64,000 nt of DNA, from NCBI GenBank assembly GCA_034003725.1, contig JAVEYB010000004.1, positions 186,001 through 250,000 of the forward strand, given 5' to 3'. A program made the translations under genes and the position numbers. Source of the stretch: Candidatus Zixiibacteriota bacterium. Its GTDB lineage: Bacteria > Zixibacteria > MSB-5A5 > GN15 > FEB-12. Below the pieces are notes generated by a model. It was not told where the DNA came from. It saw nothing but the letters and a program-made list of their open reading frames with translations, and did not search any database. Positions 9,074 through 16,311 of the stretch are shown piece after piece; the stretch's first letter is position 1; every line of letters starts with the position of its first letter.

Positions 9074-10504
9074 TTACTTCAGCAGGATCATCTTCTTCGT
9101 TTCGTTTCTTTCCGCCGTACTCAGCCGGTACAAATACACACCGCTTGAATATTCTGCGGCGTCCCAGGTTACTGTATGGAACCCGGCGCTGATCACGCCG
9201 TCAACCAATGTCTCGATATGCTGACCGGTGATATTGTATACTTTCAATGTTGCGTGCGACGTCGACGGTATCGCGAAGCTGATCTCGGTGATCGGATTGA
9301 ACGGATTCGGGTAATTCTGCATCAATCCGAACTCGTGGGGCAGCGAGGCGGACATACCTGCGCCCTCCCCGTACACCCATCCGCTCTCACAGGCTTTGGT
9401 GACCAGGTTTGAGGATGGTTCATAGGTCAGCGACGCATGGGGTACAGCGGTAACCTCAAAACACCATTCGCCGGTGCAGCACTTTGTCTTGCCGGTTGTG
9501 AATTGCACGTTGCCGTCAGTCCCAGTAGTGCCACTGAATGAACCGCCCACGGGACCGGTGGCGTTCGCATTGACCGTGGCCCCCGAAACGGGTTGACCAT
9601 TGCTATCAAACACGGTGATCGTAGCAGTACCACTGCATTTGACACCCGCATTGGTTCGTCCTGCTACCATATTCTGCACGTGCATCGTGCCACCAACCGG
9701 CGGCTCGCTAACCGTGATGTAGTTCGACTTGGTTTCAACGTCCGATCCGTACTCACTGGAGACCGTTAACGACACCGTGTAAGTGCCCGCGGCCTGATAC
9801 TGGTGCGACGGATTTTGCGACGTCGATGTTCCGCCATCGCCAGAATCCCAGTTCCATGAAGTCGGGGCGCCGGTTGACCGATCGGTAAACTGCACCGTCA
9901 GTGGATAGGTCCCCGAGGTGGGGGACTCAGAGAAATTCGCGACCCGAGCTGACGGCTCGGTGCTGTAGGCTATGTACATGTGGTCCACATAGCCGTACGT
10001 ATCCCAATAATGCAACTGGTCATACGGAAATTCCGCCGGCGGATTATCGTAATAGGTATCATTCGGTGTTGCATACAGCGCGTGGATACCGATGGGTTCT
10101 ACGCGCTTCACCGTCGGCAGCGCTGCGTACGCAGCCGTGACCTCGTCGAGATTCCCGGAATCGAACCGTACCTTGTAGTGCCGTGCCAGCGACCGGGTGG
10201 CCACATCCCCACCCCGATCGGCGCGATCCGATCCCGGAGACTGCGGTCGAAGGGTTGTGACCGAATACCGATCGGCCAGTTGATCGAAGTCGGACAGTCC
10301 CATCGTAGCTACGCGAGATTGCCGGTCTCTGCTGTGGTCGACCGCAGCGTTGTCGTCCCGAATAACCACAAACTCATTGGGGACGTATCCGATGAGGGAG
10401 GGCTGATTCAGGTACTTACCCGGATCGACCGGCAGGATCTGTTCCGATTGCAGCGGCGATGTCACAAGCAAACACAGCAGCGTGACGGTGAGGAGACGCT
10501 TCAT
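9074..10504 (-). CDS. Secreted PKD protein with subtilase-like propeptide and sorting tail
   Basis: The order is signal peptide (about 1-20), a region like the N-terminal propeptide of secreted subtilases (about 25-170, with RHYKVRFDSGNLDEV and VKRVEPIG, ending PNDTYYDN...LHYWDTYG), PKD domain (about 187-266, with WNWDSGDGGTSTSQNPSHQY), an Ig-like domain (about 275-366) and a sorting tail (about 387-476, NYPNPFNP to KKMILLK). In subtilases the propeptide motif leads into the Asp-containing catalytic domain; here it leads into PKD, and no DSG, HGTxVAG or GTSMA motif exists. It is probably an exported surface protein without protease activity. The ATG at 10504 follows AGGAGG; upstream in-frame codons lack support. 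Confidence 0.8.
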   Translation of the reverse strand: MKRLLTVTLLCLLVTSPLQSEQILPVDPGKYLNQPSLIGYVPNEFVVIRDDNAAVDHSRDRQSRVATMGLSDFDQLADRYSVTTLRPQSPGSDRADRGGDVATRSLARHYKVRFDSGNLDEVTAAYAALPTVKRVEPIGIHALYATPNDTYYDNPPAEFPYDQLHYWDTYGYVDHMYIAYSTEPSARVANFSESPTSGTYPLTVQFTDRSTGAPTSWNWDSGDGGTSTSQNPSHQYQAAGTYTVSLTVSSEYGSDVETKSNYITVSEPPVGGTMHVQNMVAGRTNAGVKCSGTATITVFDSNGQPVSGATVNANATGPVGGSFSGTTGTDGNVQFTTGKTKCCTGEWCFEVTAVPHASLTYEPSSNLVTKACESGWVYGEGAGMSASLPHEFGLMQNYPNPFNPITEISFAIPSTSHATLKVYNITGQHIETLVDGVISAGFHTVTWDAAEYSSGVYLYRLSTAERNETKKMILLK

Positions 10505-10590
10505 TGCTCCTCCTGAGGGTCTGGGGTTGCCGACACGCGTATTAACGTTCCCATGTGCGTGAACTGATTGAGCGCAGCCTCCCAGGGACA

Positions 10591-10634
10591 AAAACGGCAA
10601 CAGAGCCGCGGTAAACGCGGCTCTGCCCCGTTTT
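10591..10634 (-). terminator. Second hairpin terminator between the subtilase and PKD genes
   Basis: A 10-bp perfect stem (CAGAGCCGCG 10601-10610, CGCGGCTCTG 10616-10625, loop GTAAA) is flanked by AAAACGG/CCGTTTT. On the minus strand it is followed by CCGTTTTTG, and on the plus strand by CCCCGTTTT, so it could stop transcription either way. It separates the PKD gene from the protease operon. Confidence 0.6.
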
Positions 10635-10750
10635 CATCTGACGTGAGCAAACAAGTGTGACCGACCGAGACCTTGTTGTCACGCTATAGGGATGAGTGAC
10701 CGGAGCGCAAAAAAATACCACGAATTGTGACGATGTGGACTTTGGATCAC

Positions 10751-10781
10751 AAAAAAAGGCCCGCCGTGCGGCGGGCCTGTG
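10751..10781 (-). terminator. Intrinsic terminator of the dockerin-subtilase gene
   Basis: An 8-bp GC stem (GGCCCGCC 10758-10765, GGCGGGCC 10770-10777, loop GTGC) is followed on the minus strand by seven Ts (10757-10751). It lies about 30 nt after the subtilase stop and probably ends the whole sigma-CHAT-subtilase operon. Confidence 0.85.
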
Positions 10782-10812
10782 AAAATCGCTGCTTTGATTA
10801 GTATCTCGAGCG

Positions 10813-12234
10813 TCATTCAGTGCACCGATGAGGCGCGGGGCCGCCGCGGAACAAATAGGCAGCCAGCCGATCCACATCGCCGGCATCAAGACCGTTGTTA
10901 CAGTTCAAGTCACATTGGCGCACGCTCACCGGGCGTCCGTGGTGTCCCTGGCCCCCGGCAAACACGAGTCTGGACAGAATGCGAAGATCGGTGGCATCCA
11001 CAACCCCTGAATTGTCCAGATCACCTTTGGCCGCGTCGGCAACCGCCGCATACGCGTCCAGTGCGCCCCACCCAAAATAAGAGTCAGGGACATCAAGCTC
11101 ACCCCAGAGCAGTGTGCTTCGCGCGGTGAGTCGTAGATGATTCTGGATCGCGGCCGACGACAACGGACCAGTCCGCTCGAGTACCAGGGCCACCGTTCCC
11201 GTCACGAACGGAGCCGAAAAGGAGGTCCCGCTCCAGGTCCCCCACTCGTATTCCCCGGCCAGGCTGCTGTACACGTTCACTCCCGGCGCAACCAGATCAA
11301 GCGTCGGGCCGTAGCTCGAGAAAAGAGCCCTCTGGTCCTGTGTGTCTACCGCCCCCACGGAAATCACGGATCCAAATGCCGCTGGATACAACGGAACGGT
11401 CGTCCCGTAGTTGCCCGAGGCCGCCACAAGTACCACACCCGCCGACAACGCCCGGTCCACAACGCTCGCGAGTACCGGGTACTGCTCAAACGTCCCGAAA
11501 CTCATGTTTATCACCTGGGCGCCGAGTTCTATCGCTTTCCGAATCGACTTCGCGGTGTTGAACTCACTGCCAACCCCGTCGCCGTCAAAGGCCCGAATCG
11601 GTACGATCTGGCAATCCGGAGCCGCCAGAAGAATCAAACCGGTGACGAAAGTCCCGTGACCGTACATCGTCCCCGGCTCCTCGCTCGGATCGTTGTCGTT
11701 ATCAATGAAGTCGTGTCCTCCCAGGACGCGGCTTGACTGCATAAGGGGGTGATCGAACGAAATTCCGTTGTCGATCACTGCGACCGTCACGCCTGCCCCG
11801 CTCGCCAGGACCTGAGCGGAATCAAGCCCCGTCGCGTACACCCCGGTCTGGTCATAATACGTCGGCGGGTTCGTACCAAACGAAAACACCGGACGCTCCT
11901 GATCGGGAAATCCGATCGAGATCTGCTGCACTTCCGGTAAAACGTAGTGATGATTTGGTTGCGCAAACTGGATGTGGGGGTTCTTGAGAAGCATCTTGAT
12001 AATCCCGCCCACCTGACGCGTGGTATCGAATTCCAGCAAGTATGTCTGCTCGTCCGGTATACTGTCGGCGATCGTAATACCCGGATGATTCAGAATACTC
12101 TTCGGAGTACCCCCGACCTTGAATTTGACAATCGCTTCTCCCGGAACAATCGTCTCTGTGATGCCTGTCGAAACCAAACATAAAAGCAGCAGGAACCCGA
12201 CAGCGGTGCTGCGGATCAGCCATGACGGAATCAT
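10813..12234 (-). CDS. Secreted subtilisin-like (S8) protease with dockerin domain
   Basis: The 473-residue protein has a signal peptide (to about residue 27), an inhibitor-like propeptide (about 28-100, GEAIVKFKVGG to NPHIQFAQPNH) and a subtilase domain with Asp155 (VAVIDNGI), His193 (YGHGTFVTG), Asn275 (AASGNYG) and Ser338 (SGTSFSAPFVTG), so the full triad is present. Residues about 405-470 form a type I dockerin with two calcium-binding repeats (GDLDNSGVVDATDLRILSRL and CDLNCNNGLDAGDVDRLAAY), which could attach it to a cohesin. It is exported. It starts 24 nt after the CHAT gene's stop with a GAGGGTG ribosome site and is the last gene of that operon. Confidence 0.93.
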   Translation of the reverse strand: MIPSWLIRSTAVGFLLLLCLVSTGITETIVPGEAIVKFKVGGTPKSILNHPGITIADSIPDEQTYLLEFDTTRQVGGIIKMLLKNPHIQFAQPNHHYVLPEVQQISIGFPDQERPVFSFGTNPPTYYDQTGVYATGLDSAQVLASGAGVTVAVIDNGISFDHPLMQSSRVLGGHDFIDNDNDPSEEPGTMYGHGTFVTGLILLAAPDCQIVPIRAFDGDGVGSEFNTAKSIRKAIELGAQVINMSFGTFEQYPVLASVVDRALSAGVVLVAASGNYGTTVPLYPAAFGSVISVGAVDTQDQRALFSSYGPTLDLVAPGVNVYSSLAGEYEWGTWSGTSFSAPFVTGTVALVLERTGPLSSAAIQNHLRLTARSTLLWGELDVPDSYFGWGALDAYAAVADAAKGDLDNSGVVDATDLRILSRLVFAGGQGHHGRPVSVRQCDLNCNNGLDAGDVDRLAAYLFRGGPAPHRCTE

Positions 12235-12258
12235 GTCACCCTCACTTGGCCCGAGTCC

Positions 12259-15021
12259 TCACAACCCGAGCAATACAAAGGAACCCCAGTAAGCAACCGA
12301 CGGCGCAAGTGCTCGAAGCGTGTCGACGGCTGCGGTGTAAGCCTGCGGTACAGTTTTCCCCCGTTGCAGCGACCGATACAACTCAACCATAAAGACGCGG
12401 GTCAGACTGTCGCTGACCGGCCAGAGCGATGCCAACACGTATCGGCTCCCCGCCTGATAGAAGGCCCTGGCCAGACTGAACGAGTTACCGTAATTTAACC
12501 CCGGAGCCGCCGTTTGGCAACCAGAAAGCGTTGTCATTTGGGCCCTTACCCCGGTCCCGAACAAATCAAACGGGAAAAACGGACCGTCGTACATCAGCAT
12601 CCGCGAAAACAACGGATTCTCGGACGAGCGCGAGGCATGAGTCGCAATATGCACCAGTCCGTTCGCCTCCATCAACTCTCGCCTCAGAACATCGCACGTT
12701 GCCGCCTCCCCCGAGTATAACCGCGCCCGCGGAAAGAGGCCCGCAATCTCCCTCGCCTCATCATCGGCCGACGGTAATGTCGGCGACGACACGGAAAACA
12801 CGGCGTGGCTCAGCGTACTCCAGTCGCTTGGTTCGGGGCTCCGACGGGTCACCTGCCCCGGGTCGACTATCAATCGAAGATCGAACTGCCGACCGAGCGG
12901 ATTACTCGTACTGCCGAGCGCCCCGAACGGAACCTCCACAAACACCCCATCGGCCAGCACAACTAAACGAGGTGTGCGCAGGAGCCCTCCGAACGGAGCG
13001 ACGAGACTGCTGTGCAGGCTGCTGAGAAGACTCTCGACCGCGGTCCCCGTGCGTACCGGCCCTTCGCTCCGACCGCGTACAGCGGTCTCGAACAGGAAAT
13101 GCAGCTTTCTCACATCAGCGTACAGTCGGTCGCTGTCAACTTCCATGGGCACAAATGTGGTGTCCCCGGCCGCCGCTACAAAAGCCCCGATCCGCCCGCC
13201 CCGCATTGTGTAGTGCACCAGCGTCTCATCCGGCCGCAACGCCGAATGAACATCGAAAGCATCACCTCCGTGCACCCGCTCGCGGGTTACAGTCGTCGAG
13301 ACCGAGGCCCTCGCTTTCCGCTCCAGCGCCCACAGACGCTGCTCAGTCGCTCGTACGTTGACGAGAGTCGATCCCGACCTCTGTCCTGTTCGGGGAAACT
13401 GCTGATACCGCCGCAACGTCAGCCTCAGTTTATCGATCTCGTCGGCTACGGATCGTGGTATCTCTGCTCGAAGCTGTCGGGTCACTGCCGACGGCCGGTT
13501 GACCAGCGACAGCGCCCCCAGACTGTGCACGAAAGCGTCATCGGTCTGCTTTAACTCGAGCAGGCTGTGAACCAGATGTCGATAGCTATCGAGCTTGTCG
13601 GCGACAAAGAAATGGCGAACGTCGTCATAGTTCAGTCGTGACGCCATGGATTCGACCGCCTCAATGGCCGGTCGCAGGTGATTGAGCGCAGTGACATAAT
13701 CCCCCCGGCGGTAATGGAAATCTCCCAGCAGCCTCTGGACGCTATACTGCTGATACTGCGTCAGGGTCATGTCCAGCAGGTTCCGGGCCACCCGCATCGG
13801 GGCGACACCCCGCCGCGACATGAGCAGGGCTCCCAACTGCGCGATGTCGGCGTCTACCGCTCGGCGTTCGTCCCGGCTCCGCCGGAACAGCCGACGGGCC
13901 CGGGTCGACTCATCGGCCGCGTCGCGGTACCGCCCCCGCGCCATCAACAGCCGACAACGTGCGAAGTGCACCATTCCCTGCCACAGTTCGTTTCCTTCAC
14001 GAATGAAAATCCGCTCCGCCGCCCGTAAGCGGGCCGCCGCCTCCGCATTATCACCGAGCGAGAGCTGCCCCGACGCTGCGAAATACCGGGCCTTCCCCTC
14101 TTCGTATCCCATTTTGAGCGATCGAAACTGCCCGGCCACTTCGTCCGCCAGCGTTATTGCTGACCCGTACTGGTTCAATTGCAGATGCAGCTCCGCCAGA
14201 TCAAGTCTTGTGACCGCCGCCGACCGCATATCACCAACCTGTTCGAACCGGTCCAGTACCCGTTCGAACAGCGACAACGCTTCGGTATACCGACCATCGA
14301 GAAAGCACAGGTACGCGATCGAGTACCGGCAAAGTGTCTCCGGAATCGTCAACCCCGCCGACGCATATATGGCTGACGCGCCTTCATATAACGTGCGTGC
14401 CTCGGAAAGGCGGAAGAGGTTCGTCAGGACGTTCGCGCGATTGTAGTCCACAATCGCCACCGGTACGCCGCCCTGTCCGGCGAATATAGCCCGGGCCTTG
14501 TCGTAGTAGTGCAAAGCCAGCCTGTTGTTGTCCATGCGGTGATAGACGTTGCCGACATTGGTCATCGCCTGTGCGGCATCGGATAAAAGCTCGTGGGACT
14601 CGAAATACCGGATCGCCTTTCGCCCCGACAGGAGGGCCTCACGATACTGACCGAGATACATATATACCTCGGCCAACACCCGGTTCAGACGGGCGACATT
14701 CACTGACTCCCGCTGCGACCGATACGCCGACTGCGCTGCCAGGTACTTGCGAAGGGCTTCCTGGTGCCGACCGGAAAAGTGGAATAGTCGTGCTTCCATC
14801 GCCAGCAACCGTGGCCGGTACCGGTCCGGCAGACAGGCAAACACCCGCGCCGCCCGCCTGACATAAAGCCTGGCGTCTTTGAGGTCGTTCCGCAGAACAG
14901 CGTTTAACCCGGCGTCAAGTGCCCTGACGGCCGCCTCGCTGTCTTCCGAATACCGTGTCGTGAGAAAAGACTCAACCGCGGAACGGGATCGCAGCGTCGA
15001 TAACTCAGCCAGCGTGATCAT
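12259..15021 (-). CDS. TPR-CHAT caspase-like protease
   Basis: The 920-residue cytoplasmic protein has no signal peptide. Residues about 60-500 are a long series of TPR-type helix pairs (LYVRRAARVFACLPDRYRPR, YLGQYREALLSGRKAIRYFE, MDNNRLALHYYDKARAIF). The C-terminal third is a CHAT domain with the expected dyad His795 (VHIATHA) and Cys835 (TLSGCQTA), followed by FSLARAFYQAGSRYVLASLW. CHAT proteins are clan CD cysteine proteases that cut a partner when the TPR part senses a signal. Its start overlaps the preceding stop by 4 bp (ATGA), so it is translationally coupled to the putative anti-sigma gene, which I infer is its substrate or regulator. The protease call is firm; the target is unproven. 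Confidence 0.9.
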   Translation of the reverse strand: MITLAELSTLRSRSAVESFLTTRYSEDSEAAVRALDAGLNAVLRNDLKDARLYVRRAARVFACLPDRYRPRLLAMEARLFHFSGRHQEALRKYLAAQSAYRSQRESVNVARLNRVLAEVYMYLGQYREALLSGRKAIRYFESHELLSDAAQAMTNVGNVYHRMDNNRLALHYYDKARAIFAGQGGVPVAIVDYNRANVLTNLFRLSEARTLYEGASAIYASAGLTIPETLCRYSIAYLCFLDGRYTEALSLFERVLDRFEQVGDMRSAAVTRLDLAELHLQLNQYGSAITLADEVAGQFRSLKMGYEEGKARYFAASGQLSLGDNAEAAARLRAAERIFIREGNELWQGMVHFARCRLLMARGRYRDAADESTRARRLFRRSRDERRAVDADIAQLGALLMSRRGVAPMRVARNLLDMTLTQYQQYSVQRLLGDFHYRRGDYVTALNHLRPAIEAVESMASRLNYDDVRHFFVADKLDSYRHLVHSLLELKQTDDAFVHSLGALSLVNRPSAVTRQLRAEIPRSVADEIDKLRLTLRRYQQFPRTGQRSGSTLVNVRATEQRLWALERKARASVSTTVTRERVHGGDAFDVHSALRPDETLVHYTMRGGRIGAFVAAAGDTTFVPMEVDSDRLYADVRKLHFLFETAVRGRSEGPVRTGTAVESLLSSLHSSLVAPFGGLLRTPRLVVLADGVFVEVPFGALGSTSNPLGRQFDLRLIVDPGQVTRRSPEPSDWSTLSHAVFSVSSPTLPSADDEAREIAGLFPRARLYSGEAATCDVLRRELMEANGLVHIATHASRSSENPLFSRMLMYDGPFFPFDLFGTGVRAQMTTLSGCQTAAPGLNYGNSFSLARAFYQAGSRYVLASLWPVSDSLTRVFMVELYRSLQRGKTVPQAYTAAVDTLRALAPSVAYWGSFVLLGL

Positions 15022-15605
15022 ATGTCAATTTGAATGAAGGCGATTTCCTCGCCGGATCGAACAACGGCCAGTCGCGAATCACCACCCGCAACTCGCGCAA
15101 AACGAAAGAGATGATGCTCGTCAGCATCTACTGATTGCAGCTTTCTCCCCTGACGCAGCACAATCGTCAGGCGATCCCCCGCCGGTTGTCCTGCCAGCTG
15201 GCCAACCATCTCAAACGAATTCATCGTCAGCGGGTACAACGCCAGACTGAGATCTCCGACATCCAGTTTGAATCGAAGCTGGCGCGTGTCGACCGCGGCC
15301 GGACGCACCCCGTCGGGAAGAGGCACCACCGATGAGTCAAAGACGACCACCCCCTGAATTGAACCCGGCGACGCCTTCTTTCGTAGATAGTCCCGGATTA
15401 TCAACGCGGAAAGGCTCCGCGCGGACTGACTCAACGAGTCATCCGATGTCCGCGTCGCTGCCGTGAGTTCGACCACCACTGCCAGTAGCTGGGCCAGCTC
15501 GTGATCTGTCTCGATCCGGCCTTTCAACTCTGAACGCGTTTCTTCGTCAAGCTCACCGCGATGGTAAGCGAGAAGTTGACGTACGATGTCCTGATTAATC
15601 TCCAT
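15018..15605 (-). CDS. Putative soluble anti-sigma factor
   Basis: I recognise no exact family for this 195-residue protein. Its first 50 residues (QDIVRQLLAYHRGELDEETR...KGRIETDHELAQLL) have the helical pattern of anti-sigma-factor N-termini, but without the zinc-binding HxxxCxxC. There is no membrane helix or signal peptide. Residues about 80-195 alternate strands and turns (FKLDVGDLSLALYPL, AGDRLTIVLRQGRKL, LAVVRSGEEIAFIQIDI) and may be a small beta-sandwich. Its place between an ECF sigma gene (51 nt upstream) and the CHAT gene (4-bp overlap) is the main reason to call it an anti-sigma factor. A structural or substrate protein for the CHAT protease is the alternative. Confidence 0.6.
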   Translation of the reverse strand: MEINQDIVRQLLAYHRGELDEETRSELKGRIETDHELAQLLAVVVELTAATRTSDDSLSQSARSLSALIIRDYLRKKASPGSIQGVVVFDSSVVPLPDGVRPAAVDTRQLRFKLDVGDLSLALYPLTMNSFEMVGQLAGQPAGDRLTIVLRQGRKLQSVDADEHHLFRFARVAGGDSRLAVVRSGEEIAFIQIDI

Positions 15606-15656
15606 GGCGTCACCACTAACGAGGAGTCGTATTCCTGCGTGTTTGATACGTCGATT

Positions 15657-16286
15657 TCATAAGTCCTTGTTACTCCGCTGTAAGAACCTCCTCAGCTTCG
15701 CCAGCGCCCGGGCCCGCGTTGGGCCGATCGACGCAATGGGTATCCCGAGCCGCGTTGAAATCTCCTGGTACGTCGGCTCCGCCTCGTCAAGGAACAGCGC
15801 CTTCACGAGTTCAAATTCGCGACGGGTGAGGCGGCCAAGCGCTTCCATGAGGATTCGCGTCCGGTCCGCCTCCACCAACCTCTCGTCGTGCCCGGACTCC
15901 TCATAGACCAGACTGTCCTGCGCCTGATCGCTGGTGCCGTCCACGAATATCCGCCGCCGCCGTACCTGCGAGTACACCTCGTGGCGCGTAATACTGGCCA
16001 CGAAGCCGAACAGCTTCTCCGACGATCGCAGCCGGTCAATATTGCTCAGTAGTAGAAAGCACACCTGACCAAAAATGTCGAGACTCTCCTCCTGGCTCAG
16101 GTGCATTCTGCGGCAAACCGAGAGAATCACCGGCGTGACCAGATCTATCAGCTCCTGCCACGCCGCCGGATCATTGGCCCGGCAGCGGCCAACCAAACCG
16201 CCGAGCATACTCGTTCTGTTGGTGCTGTCGTCCTGCCCGCCTGCCATCACCCGCTCTTGCGTATCGTACCGTCTGGCTTCATCCAA
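15657..16286 (-). CDS. ECF-type RNA polymerase sigma factor
   Basis: The 209-residue protein has sigma region 2 (about 40-110, LIDLVTPVILSVCRRM, EESLDIFGQVCFLLL, RLRSSEKLFGFVASITRHEV) and region 4 (about 145-205, MEALGRLTRREFELVKALFL then the helix-turn-helix YQEISTRLGIPIASIGPTRA and RALAKLRRFL). It has no region 3 or region 1.1, as expected of an ECF factor. It probably directs RNA polymerase to a small regulon under control of the protein encoded next. It lies 25 nt after the DUF885 gene and 51 nt before the putative anti-sigma gene. A second in-frame ATG at 16247 is possible; neither start has a strong ribosome site. Confidence 0.9.
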   Translation of the reverse strand: MDEARRYDTQERVMAGGQDDSTNRTSMLGGLVGRCRANDPAAWQELIDLVTPVILSVCRRMHLSQEESLDIFGQVCFLLLSNIDRLRSSEKLFGFVASITRHEVYSQVRRRRIFVDGTSDQAQDSLVYEESGHDERLVEADRTRILMEALGRLTRREFELVKALFLDEAEPTYQEISTRLGIPIASIGPTRARALAKLRRFLQRSNKDL

Positions 16287-16311
16287 TCACTTAACTGCCA
16301 TAAGCGAACCA

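Noticed and set aside
12259-16286. Type III-E CRISPR (Craspase) system
   Set aside because: The TPR-CHAT and sigma genes invite this, but there is no fused Cas7-11 protein, adaptation gene or repeat array. Only the regulatory logic may be shared.
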